A stretch of DNA of 64,000 nt from Obelidium mucronatum (GCA_025765595.1 JAIVFH010000008.1:1-64000); one strand, 5' to 3'; counted from the first letter of the stretch, positions 1-11,340 are shown. A program made the numbers and translations. Notes: generated by a model not told the origin, from the letters alone.

Positions 1-197
1 ACCCGTAATTTTTAAAGCGAGGAGCCTTTCAACTCCTCTTCAGGTCGCCAAACAAGGTCCCTTGTGGTGGCAACCCGTAATTTTAAAGCGAGGAGCCTTT
101 CAAACTCCTCTTCAGGTCGCCAAACAAGGTCCCTTGTGGTGGCAACCCGTATTTTAAAGTGAGGAGCCTTTCAACTCCTCTTCAGGTCGCCAAACCA
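1..197. repeat. ~72-bp direct tandem repeat, about 2.7 units
   Basis: Three consecutive units begin ACCCGTA and share AGGAGCCTTTCAA, CTCCTCTTCAGGTCGCC and AAGGTCCCTTGTGGTGGCA. The third unit breaks off after GTCGCCAAACCAGC. Units differ by one- or two-base indels in the A/T runs. No coding sense is seen. The array is cut by the window edge, so its true length is unknown. Confidence 0.9.
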
Positions 198-1560
198 GCA
201 AGTTGCCATCAAGGGTGAGGTGTGTGGCCAGGTGGCCAGATCATTTTTGGAGGAAAAGTGAAAAAGAGAAAATATTAAAAATGAAAAGAAAAGATAAGAT
301 GAAGAAAATTAAATTAAAATACACCATTTTCATTTGGAAACACAACACATATTTCATCCAAGAACATCTCAAGTAACCGTTCCAGCCGTTCCAGGTTTAA
401 AGATTCCTTTTTTAACAATACTGTATTATTATCTGCAGGATTAATTTTAATGTAATTAGCAGTAGCTGACTGGCAAAGCTGTGGTCTTGCATGCGGCGGA
501 TGCCTGGATCAAACCACACAATGTGCGTTTTTTAAGAACCATCATAATGATAAAATTTAGTTTTTTTTTGGCACTCAAAGGTATTATGTATTATGGTTGT
601 GTTTAGGTTATAGCAGTTGAACTTGGATTGAAAAATTCAATCCGCAATTTTTTTGTGACGAAAAATAAAAATTCTTCAAGCAGGAAACTCAATAATGAAA
701 TGGATTTGCATTGATGTTGAGTATTACACATAAAAGATCCAATATCACTTACACTACTTTACAGAGATTAGAAATAATCTATAAGTTGTACAGATTGAAT
801 ATTTCAACCCGAATCTTTATACTTAGAATAAAAGCACTTCCGGGGATTCGAACCTGGGGCATAAAGCTCTCAGTTTCAGCGCCTTAACCGCTGCACTAAA
901 CACTTATTAATGCAGTTTAGAATACAATAATACACAATCCGTGTGCTGCCGACATTAGGAGACACCTTTGCTTACATGAGAAAGATGAATACATTTTGTA
1001 AATATTAATTTGTAATTAATTTCCCCTTCATGATTTCCTCCAATCAGAAATCAACACATCAAGTTGATGCACCGCATCAATGGGCAAATAGGCTACAGGG
1101 TTCTCAACCTCAACAGGTCTCAATGGGACCATGTAAAAGAGTAAGGATTGATTCCTGCCAGGAACTTTGGAAATTCAAAATTTCATTTTATCACCTAACA
1201 CAATAAAAATGAAGAGTAGTTTTTACATTTGCTACTACTTACTGTACTTGGCTGCCGGTGGTTTGGTGGTGTTTGTGTAACCTGCATTTGTAATACATTT
1301 TTGGATGTATATCAAAGTCAGTTTAGTACTCAAATATTAATAGTTGGTGTAAAAGTTCTGTTTTTGTATCATCAAATGATTGCAATTAGTGGGTGGTTTA
1401 TGATTTTTTTGATTAATAGATTAATAAAAAGAGAACTTTTCATTTTTAGTTGAAAAATTTTTCATGTAAAATTTTTCATGTACATTAATGTGTTCCGGAT
1501 TAAGAGACTAATTTGATGATTTTCTGGGCTTAAAATTTTCTCAGTGCTTGATTTATAAGC
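198..1560. other. AT-rich stretch without recognisable genes
   Basis: No convincing coding region is seen. The longest open frames are short, AT-rich and lack homology-like motifs. At about 470-525 a degenerate tRNA-like segment can be read, with a box-A-like TGGCAAAGCTGTGG and a box-B-like GGATCAAACC. A better tRNA-like segment lies on the minus strand at 838-905 and is listed separately. Confidence 0.6.
838..905 (-). other. Degenerate tRNA-like sequence (possible SINE head or tRNA relic)
   Basis: On the minus strand there is an A-box-like TAGTGCAGCGGTTAAGGC followed about 40 nt later by a perfect B box, GGTTCGAATCC. The general shape resembles a Leu/Ser-type tRNA. The acceptor arms do not pair (5' side AAGTGTT, 3' side GAAGTGC), the T stem has mismatches, and no clean anticodon loop with T33 is present. 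I read it as a promoter-like tRNA relic or SINE head rather than a working tRNA gene. Confidence 0.35.
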
Positions 1561-1564
1561 ACTT

Positions 1565-1885
1565 GGATGGTCAGTGCTTTCAATTATTTAGCACTTTAAG
1601 TCAGCGTTTAATTATTCAGCGCTTAAACATTCAGCGCTTAAAGTGTCAGCGCTCAATTATTCAGCGCTGAAATATTCAGCGCTTAAATATTCAGCGCTTA
1701 AAGTGTCAGCGCTCAATTATTCAGCGCTGAAATATTCAGCGCTCAATTATTCAGCGCTGAAATATTCAGCGCTCAATTATTCAGCGCTGAAATATTCAGC
1801 GCTTAAAGTGTCAGCGCTGAAATATTCAGCGCTTAAATATTCAGCGCTTAAATATTTTGCGCTGAATTATTCAGCGCTTAAAGTG
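1565..1885. repeat. 15-bp tandem repeat built on the palindrome AGCGCT
   Basis: About 20 units of the type TTCAGCGCT followed by GAA/TAA and an AT-rich spacer (AATAT, AATTAT or AAGTG). The fixed 15-bp spacing keeps one frame open and gives a low-complexity SALKY/SALNY translation, which I do not regard as a gene. Every unit carries the self-complementary hexamer AGCGCT, so the array is a regular ladder of dyad sites. Confidence 0.9.
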
Positions 1886-1931
1886 AATTTATACTCCATG
1901 GCGTCATATATATTTGTGAAACTTTTAGCAG

Positions 1932-1997
1932 TATGGCCGGTTAGTTCAGCTGTGACAATCTCTGCTTCCAAGAGGAAGTCCGGGGTTCGAACCCCGG
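1932..1997 (+). other. Second degenerate tRNA-like sequence
   Basis: Box-A-like TAGTTCAGCTG and a perfect B box GGTTCGAACCC lie about 40 nt apart. CTCT and AGAG could form a short anticodon stem around a loop containing TTC. The T arm is one base short of a regular stem and the acceptor arms (GGCCGGT against AATAGAA) do not pair. It is probably a tRNA-derived relic rather than an active tRNA-Glu gene. It sits between the 15-bp array and the telomere-like repeats. Confidence 0.35.
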
Positions 1998-2025
1998 AAT
2001 AGAATTTTTGAAAATGAAAATTTTC

Positions 2026-2150
2026 ATGAAACCCTAAGTCTAATCCTGAGCTAATGAGTATAAAACCCTAACCCTAACCCCGATAAAAATTTCTGTAGAA
2101 ACCCTAACTCTCCCCAACCTCCCCCATGAGTAAAGAACCCTAAATAGCTA
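2026..2150 (-). repeat. Interstitial telomere-like repeats (TTAGGG type)
   Basis: The plus strand shows AACCCTAA several times, including two adjacent perfect copies at about 2062-2078 and imperfect ones around 2030, 2100 and 2138. This is the complement of TTAGGG, the common fungal telomere repeat. The tract is short and degenerate and has sequence on both sides, so it is internal, not a chromosome end. The decayed LINE begins immediately to the right, with its 3' end facing this tract. Confidence 0.7.
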
Positions 2151-2169
2151 AGTGACGAAATTACATTTT

Positions 2170-5100
2170 TTGTGTGATCGGATTGGTGCGAAAAATTTCA
2201 CAAAGTGAATCACAGTGTGACAGGCAGACGGACGCTCGAAAATGCATCTACAGCTTTATTGGCAAAGCCAAAAAGGAGATTGAAAATAGAAAGCGATCGG
2301 AAAAAAGCGATCGAAATTTTTTTTGTGCAATTGGTGGTTGCTGTTATTGCAGGTGTTTGTTCTAGTTCCCATTTGACTGTTTTGTCACATCGCTCTTTCC
2401 ACATTTCTCTGGCCGATTTAGTCACATTTTTCATTGCGTTGATGATTATTGTTCTTGTTTTTTGGGTAGTTAGGCCACATATTGTTGTGAGGATTTCCTT
2501 GAGTACTTCTGGGACCGCCCCTTCTAATATAGCTTCAGCTCTTAGGTTGTTTACTTTTTTCTGCCATTTCCCCTGGTATTCTCCCTCGGGTTTTGTGTCC
2601 TTGAGGTGGTGATGCCATGGTCTGGCCCATTTTGTGAGGTCGTTTGTCCATCCTTCTTTCTTTTCGTTGCCTCCTCCATTGTCGCATCCACTTGCAATCT
2701 CCTTGATGAAGTTGTTTAGGATTTCTGTCCTTTTTGCCTCAAATGCTTTGCATTTCATGATGTGGGAGTTTGTTTCCTCTTCTTGGTTGTCACAGCACCT
2801 GCAGTTCCCGTTTGGGTATATGTGTGGGTACCTTTGTTTCATTACTGACTGTGTTGGTCTAAGGTGGTGTAGTGCTTGTACATTGTATCTGATTGCGGCA
2901 GATTCCCCTGTGGATGTGTACGGGGTTGTGGGTTTGCGGCCACAAGTTACTGTTGTTATTGTCATATCCAGGTAAATGTTGTTAAGGTAGCCTTTGATGT
3001 GTCTCAATGATTGCTGCTCTTGCCATCCCAGGTATGATTGTATTTTGTTGATGGTCTTGAGGTTTTCCCACACTTGTCCCTCAACGAGGGTGTCTCCGGC
3101 TTTTGCCATGAATCTTATGAGGGATTGAGCTCCTGTTTTAAGGCTTACTACCTCTGCAGAGTTTCCCATGTTTGCGTTCTTGTCTGCTATGTTGTTTCCT
3201 GTTTTGTCCCTCCCGGAGGTTTTGGAGTGGCGTTCTACCTTGGTAAATTGGAAGAGTCTCCCTTCTTTGCTATAGTCTTTTACGATTTGGGCCATCATTG
3301 CCACTTGCAGTATGCATGCTCTTCCCATAAGGTCTCTGGTGCTGATCCTACATCCTTGCCGTCTTTTACTACTGCTGCGTTGTCGATCTTGATAACGGTG
3401 AGTCCCTTTTTTGCTCCTATCATCCCTGTGATTGCCCCCATGGCTTCTGGTAGTTTGGATGAGGACCAACCGGTCACTTTTGCACACCATTCTTGTCCTC
3501 TGTTGGCAAATTATGTGCATATCCCCCCTGTTCCCATGCTGTTAGTGTGTCTAGAACCGTCTGCGTATATTGTGTCTTGCTTTGGGTCTGGGTTTTCCTC
3601 CATTGCGCATGTTCCTATGGCTCTAAGTAGATTTTGGGAGCATTGGAGGTATTTTCCTGCTTTGTTTGTGTTTTCAATGTTCACCTTTTTGAGTGGTGTC
3701 TTTTCCAGCTTCTTAGGCTCAGATGTGTTGTTTCTGGTTGCCATTTCCATTTCAGCCTCAGCTTCTCTTCTTGTCCTGTGTTCCTCTGCTTCTGTTTCTT
3801 CCGTTTCGTTATCTTTTAGTCTTCGCCAGAAGTCTGTAATTGGTTGCTGGGAGGTTTCGGTTGCATATGGGTTTGGGTTGTTTACTTTTGCTCTTTCAAA
3901 GGGTGTTTGGTTTTCTTCACTCTGTCTTGTTTCCATGTGTCTTTTTAGTTCTTCGTACCACCTGTATGAACTGTTGTCTTTTTTGTACCTCCTGATCAGG
4001 TCTTTTCTGTTACGGAGTTTTCTGCCATCCCGGGAAGCTATTTGGTCGACAAACATGACGTTGTCTTTTTTGAGATTCGTCATATATAGCCCAGTTCCCA
4101 AGTGCTTCCCAGATTGTTGTGTTTCCTCCTTCAATTTTTCCAAAGGTTTCTGTTTGTCCATTATCTTCATTTTTGTATTCAATTGGTTTGATTGACAGTT
4201 GGTCTTTTGCCATTCTGCCCAGGAGTTGGCCCATGCTGTGTGTTCCCCTTTTAAGCGAGGGTTGGAAGGGTTCTTGGAGGGGGCAATGGGGTAATGCCAG
4301 GTCTTCTTGTAGGTTTAGTAGCCTGATTCGAGTTATTCTGCCCAGCAGTGTGTTTTTGTTGAGGCTGATAAGGAGGTTGTTTACTTTGTCTGCTGTGTAG
4401 TGTCGGTTCCAGTTCTCCAGGCCATATAGTGTTGGATTTTCTAGGAGCGAGGTGGGTGTGCTTTGAGCCAGCCTTGCCTTCTGTTTTTCTTGTACCACTT
4501 GTCTACACAGCTTCGCTGACTGTCATCGTTTTCCAGATGTATTGTACTTTGGCGAGGAGTACTGTGTTTACTATGGTGATGGCAGTGATTTCTGTTATCT
4601 CCTTCTTGGCAAGGAGGTTGCACATATTTGTGACAATTTGGGTGATGAGTTGCTTTGATTCTTTGTGCTGGTTGTCTGCTGAGAACCAGTTACCGAGGAC
4701 TCTCTCGCTGTTGTTGTTATTGATGATGGTGATTTTGCTGCCGTCTGGCCATTTGAGGTGCTTGTGGTTCTCTTCTGGGTTTATGGCAATCATTGCCATC
4801 TTTTTTGTGTTGGATTTGATTGAGTTCAGTTCTTGGAATTCGTATATTAGTGCAGCCTGCTTTTCGGCCTCTTTCCAGTTTCCAGCAAAAGCACCTGTGT
4901 TGTCTACAAATGCTTCCCCCGTGAGCCGTTCTTGTAGAGTCTGGCCAGTTGTAGTGCCGTCTAGGTTTATGCGGGTTGTGTGTTGGGCTTTTATTGTTAT
5001 CCCTTCTGTTTCTTTGTCTAGCGTGCATAGCAGTGTGTCCCAGAAGCAATACGGCCTACCCTTCTCCACCGTTGTGTCCCCCTTATTCGACCGGGGGGAC

Positions 5101-5350
5101 GTCGGTCTTGTGGTAAGTCCTCCATTCGATTTCTTTCGCCACGTTTCCAGAGTCCAGATCCTGCTGTCGCTGGTGGCGTCGCTGCTGCTGTTGCTGCCGT
5201 TGATGCTGTTGCTGTCTCTCATCTTGTCTCTTTGTGCTCCCTCGCCCGCCCCCACGCCCCCAGCCGCTCCATCCTCTGCTCCACTTTTGACACCTGCAAC
5301 TGGTGCATGGGGGAACCCGCTTGCAAGGGTGGCTTGCAACAGTTGCATTT
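2170..5350 (-). pseudogene. Decayed non-LTR retrotransposon (LINE): RT, RNase H and zinc-knuckle remains
   Basis: Read on the minus strand. About 5,100-4,500 carries the late part of a reverse transcriptase palm (FVDNTGAF at the YADD position, then NSIKSNTKKM and a VLGNWF strand). About 4,450-4,250 carries the following thumb-like region (YGLENWNRHY, LQEDLALPHCPLQ). About 3,560 carries an RNase H core, YADGSRHTNSMGTGG, followed by an IKIDNAAVV strand and the helix with VERHSKTSGRDKTGNNIAD. About 2,840-2,780 has a Cys/His knuckle (CRCCDNQEEETNSHIMKC). These pieces lie in different frames with stops between them, and no endonuclease domain is seen, so the copy is 5'-truncated and dead. The domain order fits an RNase H-bearing LINE (Tad/I-like), but the clade is a guess. 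The 3' end abuts telomere-like repeats. Confidence 0.7.
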
Positions 5351-5875
5351 TGGTTGGTTGGTGCTTGGCCGCTTTTTTATCAAAGTTTTTTTATTGTTGC
5401 AGCTTCTCCAGGGCCTATATCGTCTATCACTTTTTTCAGTGCCGCAGTATGTGCTGGTGTCCAGGCAGTGGCTCCAAGTTTGGTCATTGCAGACGATTTC
5501 GACGTAAAAATCGTTGGAAACGATCAGTGTTGATTCAAATTAACGATTTTCAATAAAACCAGCGTTAACTTTTGTTATGCAAGCGTTATTGTCAGTAACG
5601 CAAGTGCAACTTGTTGGGAAGGCTGCAGCCTATCAGAATCATATACTTAATGATCAGGATGGCTAAAGATAAGGGAGTTATAACATTAAACAGCAAAGGA
5701 GTAATATAGACAGAATCGCGAAAATGAGAACTACCTATGCTCCAAATTTGACGGTGATCAGAGCACCTTCAACATCGTCGCGTTGCGATGAAAACGTTGA
5801 AATCATTGTGAACGATTTCGACGATTTCGACGATTTCCACAATTTCCACAATTTTTGAACACTTGCGAAGACAGC
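5351..5875. other. Gene-free spacer with CGATTTC-type microrepeats
   Basis: No gene is seen. At about 5,500-5,530 and 5,800-5,857 the sequence repeats ACGATTTCG and ATTTCCACA motifs (a 9-bp periodic run CGATTTCGA at 5,815-5,845). It separates the 5' end of the LINE remains from the transposase relic. Confidence 0.5.
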
Positions 5876-6660
5876 AACATGGTTGATTGCGATGCAATCC
5901 CATTCATTCGGCTTGTTTCAACTTATATTGGAATGAAGCAGCGCCAGGCCACTTTGAGTGAGTGGGACAGGAGTTGTCAGTCCTTTTTTGGAGGGGGCCT
6001 GATCCTACTTGTGGATCTATGGAATGAAATCAAACCGGACCTACAAAGAGAAGGACTTCAGTTTCGTTGAGAGCATCTCCTGTGGACGCTATACTTCCTC
6101 AAAGCATATGAGGTGGAGGCTCGGGCTTGTGTGCAACATGCAAAACCTTTTGCAATGGGTGCGAGTAGGATGGACTCTGATTTCCAATCTTGCTAAGCGT
6201 GTGGTGAGTTGCACAGTTTATTCTCTGTTGGTTTAGGTTTGCTGATGTGTAAATGCCTAGATCGACGTGGAGGAGAGATTTGAAAATTGGAACGAAACAA
6301 TGCCATCTATGTACACAGACGGAATTCATTGCTGTGTTCAAGAGCCAAATCCACGAGACACGTCGTTATGGAGTCATAAATTGAACTCGGCAGGATACGC
6401 ATATGAGCTGGTGTCTTTTTTTCGGCCTGCAAACAATGGAAATGTCATTGGCTATGTGGGCGGTGGCTGCCCTGCTGGAAAATACAATGATATCACAATT
6501 GCCTGATCCTGCCTGCTTCCTCTTCTACAAGATAATGAGCGAGTGGCTGCCGATAAAGGCTGCGGTGATGCTGAAAATACCTTCATGACCCCCATCAAGA
6601 ATAATCAAGTCAATCCAGCGGTAGTACTCCACAACAGGGTTCTTGGTGTGATGGCTAATT
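5876..6660 (+). pseudogene. Decayed DDE transposase (Harbinger / DDE_Tnp_4-like)
   Basis: The best block, from about 6,310, has YTDGIHCCVQEP (first acidic residue after a hydrophobic strand), WSHKLNSAGYAYEL, then GGCPAGKYNDITI. The last matches the fungal DDE pattern G-x-C-G-x-x-N-D-x-T. The frame is stopped by TGA at 6,504-6,506 but continues in the same frame with DNERVAADKGCGDAENTF, the expected third acidic block. Upstream, 5,880-6,203 lies in two frames and joins through a plausible 57-nt intron (GTGAGT at 6,204, AG at 6,260). The in-frame stop and frame changes mark a dead copy. No terminal repeats or target duplication were found, so element ends are unknown. Confidence 0.65.
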
Positions 6661-6963
6661 GGCATGAGTCTCTCAATTGATTGTTTAAAGAGTTTGATAT
6701 TTTAGGTGGTAAGGAATATCGTGGGAGCCTAAATGATCACCCAAGAATATTGTCCAGTTAAAGGTTAGACAGGAGCCACTCATGAGCATTCATCCATTGA
6801 TTGAACGTGGAGTTCGAAAGTTCCAATAAAATGATAGTTATCTCATTTTCCCCCATCTTCCCGAGACCCTTTTTTGAGAAAAAAACGATTTCTTTTGGAA
6901 AAAATCATGGACAAAAAAATACCAAAAAATCTAACTTTGAGCCCCCCTATTATTATTCTTTGT
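6661..6963. other. Spacer without recognised features
   Basis: AT-rich, with purine runs near 6,880-6,940. No coding pattern is supported. It lies downstream of the transposase relic (plus) and at the 3' side of the minus-strand Kelch-like gene. Confidence 0.5.
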
Positions 6964-9900
6964 TCATACACTTTCTGAGCTAGATCTCAAAAGCATCAAC
7001 GAAGAGACATTTGTGGTCGCATCACCAATTACCAACTTGTTTGGAAACTGTTCCCAGTATTCTTCAAAACTATCCAACCGATTTTCCTTTCGAGATATAT
7101 CAGCTGTATCTGCGGTTTGTGATGCTGCTGTCTCAGAAGCCTCAGCAATAACCTTTGCGAACAACAAAGGTCCCAACAACTTCACTGTCCTTGCGAATAG
7201 TTGCAACACAACCACTGCATCATCCACACTTCCACATAATAACGTTAAATACTCGTGATATGCCACAATACTGTTGACATCAACTCCAATATTGTGTAAA
7301 TCGACTCGAAAAGCAGGTTTCGTGTAATGAGGCTCAGAATTCTCAAACACAGCTGGAAGAACCATCTCAATTCCAAACGTAGATTCTAGCTTGCGATTCT
7401 GGTCCCTCACTCGCTTGGTAAACTTGCTCAACGCAAATCGACTTGTTCCACTGATCTTTCTCACTTTTTGCATAAATATTTGAACAACTGTTTGAGCTTG
7501 ATCGAATCGAACGTCGGGCTCTTTGCATAATGGATGGAGAGCTCCCAGGAAGACAGCCACGCTTCCCACATCCACCAAACAAGCTTTCAGCTCTTCGAAA
7601 ACCCGCAGGATGGCCAATTCATTCGTTCCCGCCAACGCAATCAGAAGCTCCAACTGCTTCTCGGCACTCACATCGAGTTTCCCTCGGTAAAAGGCTTCAC
7701 TGATTGCAGTCGCGTCCACCGTTTCACCTCGTTTACCAACTTGGAGAATATAGTCCAAGAGCAGCGTTATTTCAAACCCTGGTCTTGCCACGAGCGACAG
7801 AATCTCAAACGTTCGGGCGTCAAACTTTCCACCGTGAGTGGATTTGCAGCTTATGAGGAATCGACGGACACGTTCAAGAACAGTTTCGTTTGTTCGGCTG
7901 GCATAGGTGTATCCTCCAGAATTGGTTGTGGTGGTGGTTTCGAAGGAAGAGGACCGTCGCTTTGCATCCCCACCGCTCCCTGCCACAGCTATGGCTGCTG
8001 CCGTTATTTGCTCCATACGATCATTTCCATTGGTTGACATGGCTACAAGTGCTGAATCAGACGAAGATTCGGATGCCTTAATTATTGTTGTTGTCGTAGT
8101 TGTAATTGTTTCTACTTTCGTAGTCGTCGTGGCTTGTTCTGCTTGTGTTGGTAGGAGATTGCGGTAAGGTGGCGGATGAAGTACTCAACGATTCTCTCGG
8201 TTATAGCCGAAGATATTTGAGCGACAGGTGTTGAAGTTGCAGTTGGTGGTGGCGTCGTCGCTATCGGCGGCGTTGCAGCTGGTGGCGGCGTTGCAGCTGG
8301 TGGCGGCGTTGCGGCTGGTGGCGGTGTTGCAGGCGGTGGTGGAGGTGTTGTAGACGCTGGTCTAATGAACTCGGCTCGAAACTTGTTGTGACCTTTTGGT
8401 TTCGGTTTTACTGCATGACATGGATAAAATAGTTAGCTACAGATCTCAATTCAATCAAGGTAATTTTTTTACCATTTCTGGAAACGGTTGCTGCTGCGAT
8501 CGCAGCTGATGCCGAAGTAGACTCTACGGTTACGGAATTCGTATGTCCAGATATATTAGCATTAATTATTTGTGCGTCAGACAGAGATGCTGGTCGTTGC
8601 GGTGAAGCTGTAGAATGGTACACAAGGGACTGGTTCTGGAGCTTTTGTGTTGCCATATTTTGGCCCTGATACTGGCTTGCTTCAATAGATTCTTTCGCAA
8701 GTCTACTTGAAGTTGAGTCTTGATATTTCGCAGTGGCGATATAACCGGTACCGACCGCCGCCGCTCCCACTACCGCAGCAGCTGCAAGTGGCTCCACATA
8801 ATCCAAGTTATTTGAAGATGGGCGAACAATTGAATCGCTTGGAAAATCGTTTTGTGATATTAGAGGACTTGTGGGCTCAAAAACGGGCAAATGCGAATTT
8901 GGTTGAGTGGAATAAAAACCTGTTCGCCATTAAGTTGGATGTTACATTAAAAAACTCGTAGAAGAAATTACCAGTCGGAGCCTCAGTTGGTGATTCAGAC
9001 AATAAAGGCAACATTGGCAATTGCGAGCTCGTACTTCCTGTCGGCGCTTGATTTCCCATTAACGAATATCCTTCTTCGGGCCGTTTACTCTCCTTCTTCT
9101 TCTTCTTCTTTCGCTGGCATAAACAGCACAGCAACACCAAAAATAGCAATGGAATCAAGATCGCCAATGCAAATAGAATTAATTCCCACATAAGGAACTG
9201 CGACAGACAGGATCGATCGCTTCCCCTAGACCCATGTTCCTTCTTCCTCATTCGATACCAACATAGGCATAAAACCAGGCACATCAAAAGATATAGCGGA
9301 ATACCAATAGCAAGTCCAAGTCTCCAGCCAGACAGCTCAAATCCGCTTTGAATAGTTCCATCAGTTGTAGCATTTACAACTGGCCAGCCGCCTAAAGGGG
9401 GCGTCGTCCATCCAGGAGGAATAATAGGTAACGTTAAATGTTCCACTTGGGCAAGTACGGTTGGCAAAGCAACTGGGCACTGCGGTATTGGGACCGAATG
9501 GCGGAATTCCAAAAAACTCGCCGCTGTTGCCATTTACTTCGAGTGAAGAACAAACAACAGTGTTTTGAGGACTAAGATATGTCGCTATCCCGTTTCCAAT
9601 GGCGGCACCGCCAGCCTTCACAACTGCAGCGGTTCCGCCATTTATGATAGTGACTGTGGCGCCAAAAGTTCCAGCTGGTTGAAATTGATGATTCGAATAC
9701 GAAGGGGGGATTCCCAAATCCGTCCATTGGTTTGATGACAGATTTAAATAGGTCAAATGAGGATTCGGCTGCATGGACGGCGTTTGCCCACCAAAACAGA
9801 ACACACCACCATCTCGATTTGCTGAAGATGACCATGCGGTACAAGAAGCACCATCCAGGGTTTGAGGAAAGTTCACATCTGTGACAGTAGTATTGAAGGG

Positions 9901-10637
9901 AGACCATGTGGCTGTGGATACATTGAAGACAGCAGCTGGCAGCTGTGATATGGTGGGCGCCACGGTCGCCCCAAACAGCAGCAGCAGCGAGCCATGACGG
10001 CAGCGCCTAGCAGCACGTGGCCGTGGCGCGCGGCAGGCGCAGTCGGGTAGTCCGTGGTGACGGCGCCCGTGCGCGCGTCGAACGAAAAGAAGGGCACGGC
10101 GACGTCCTGGCCGGCCAGCGTCACGCCGCCGGACACAAACAGCACGCGGCCGGCGAACGCGCACGCGTGGCCGGTGCGCGCGCCCAGGCCGAGGCCGACG
10201 GCCACGGGCGCCAGCCAGGCGCCGGTCCGGACGTCGAAGCGGAAGATGCGGTCCGGCGCGCCGCCGACGCCGCCGAGACAGTGCATCACTGACGTGTCCG
10301 GCTCGAGCGCGCAGCACTGGAACGCCGACGGCGGCGGCGAGTCTGCGGGCGAGTCAGGGCGCTGTTAGGCCACACCACGCTCAATGGGGAAACACTCACT
10401 GGCAAGGCTTCCGCTGGCGTCAACGTACTCAACTGCCTCGCCGGTGCACGGCTGCGCGCAGATGTAGTTGGATGCTGTTGCAACAGCCGGCTTCGAGGCA
10501 TCAGCACAGGACTCGCCCCCAAAGTACACAGCCTGTCCTGAATACGCATCGTACACAACTGATGCTCCAACTACCGGTTCGTTGCAGCAAAGCACGGCTG
10601 ATGACCCTATTAGCACCGCAACAAGCAGGATCATCAT
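6964..10637 (-). CDS. Kelch-like single-pass membrane protein, short paralogue (two frameshifts)
   Basis: Starts at ATGATG (10,637) with a signal peptide (LLVAVLIGSSAVLCC). The first exon ends at 10,400 and the next starts at 10,342. The ectodomain has Kelch-like blades (VMHCLGG, RTGHACAF, VLFVSGG, GGVFCFGGQ) and closes with PIIPPGW before membrane helices near 9,330 and 9,170. Later exons at 8,972 to 8,919 and 8,473 to 8,410 join in frame. They are followed by a PPPATPPPAA linker and, from 8,040, a 358-residue helical region (LISCKSTHGGKFDARTFEILSLV). The join near 8,170 is uncertain. The reading frame shifts by one base near 9,990 and again near 9,440, so this is either a recent pseudogene or contains sequence errors. 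It is a clear paralogue of the gene at 11,341-22,936, with the same order of parts. Role unknown; a surface adhesion or sensing receptor is an inference. Confidence 0.6.
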
Positions 10638-10739
10638 TTGTTTGGGGCTTGTGATGTATGCAATATGAAAATGAATTATTCGAAACAAGCGTCAGAATAC
10701 TTAAATGCAATTATATTTGTTCTAATTCGAGGAGTTTAT

Positions 10740-11310
10740 CAGGTTTTTTTAAAGTATCAAGAAGGCTGCCACTAGAGTCTAATATTTCGAATTTGCAAGA
10801 ACTGCATCAAGATTCAAACTCTGAATCAGTTATGAAAATGATGGAGAAGCTTTTGGTTTGAGTTCGATATTCTTTGCTTCAAGTATGGCATAATGGCATT
10901 CGATGCGTTCAATCTGGACTCGACCAGTTTGTTGGAGTGTCAGGAGTTCCAAATCGTGGTCCCGATCATGCAGTTAAAACTAGCAAAACTTTTCGAAGTG
11001 ATTTGGGAGTAAAAATGTTGTTTCCAGTTGGATTAAACTCTGGTTCAATTATGGCTGGACTCGTTGGAGATTTAAGTGGCAATACCGTAAATGTTGCTTT
11101 CAGGTCAGCTGTTTACAAAGCTGTGATGATGTGTGTAGTCCAAACAGTTCATTTTTAGAATGGAATCCATGTCTATATCGATACGAATACATTGGCCGTG
11201 AAAGCTACATTCAATCTCATTTCAAACAGAGGATTTTCAATTGAAGGCTCAGAAATCATCGATGTTAAAGGAAAAGGCTTGAGATCGAAAAAAGTACTTT
11301 TTAATTGTAA
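10740..11310 (+). pseudogene. Relic of a class III adenylyl/guanylyl cyclase catalytic domain
   Basis: Around 11,020-11,100 the translation gives FPVGLNSGSIMAGLVGD, then NTVNVAFR. With removal of a putative 58-nt intron (GTCAGC at 11,115, AG at 11,157) it continues MES. This matches the cyclase pattern (R-x-G-x-H-x-G ... G-x-x-V-N-x-A-S-R-M-E-S). A further stretch in another frame, ending IDVKGKGLRSKKVLF, matches the domain end (VKGKG). The frame change after MES, the lost regular catalytic N-terminus and stops upstream show decay. It lies between the two Kelch-like paralogues, on the opposite strand. Confidence 0.55.
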
Positions 11311-11340
11311 TAAAAGAATGTAAAACAAAAAATCAAGGAA

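Noticed and set aside
838..905. Functional tRNA gene
   Set aside because: Acceptor arms do not pair and the T stem is broken, although A and B boxes are good.
1643..2002. Plus-strand frame of SALKY/SALNY repeats
   Set aside because: Produced by a 15-bp satellite whose period is a multiple of three. It has no ordinary protein segment and runs into a tRNA-like sequence.
2062..2078. Chromosome end at the telomere-like repeats
   Set aside because: Only two perfect repeats, with ordinary sequence on both sides.
3038..5556. Long plus-strand hydrophobic frames over the LINE remains
   Set aside because: Antisense shadows. Only the minus strand shows RT, RNase H and zinc-knuckle motifs.
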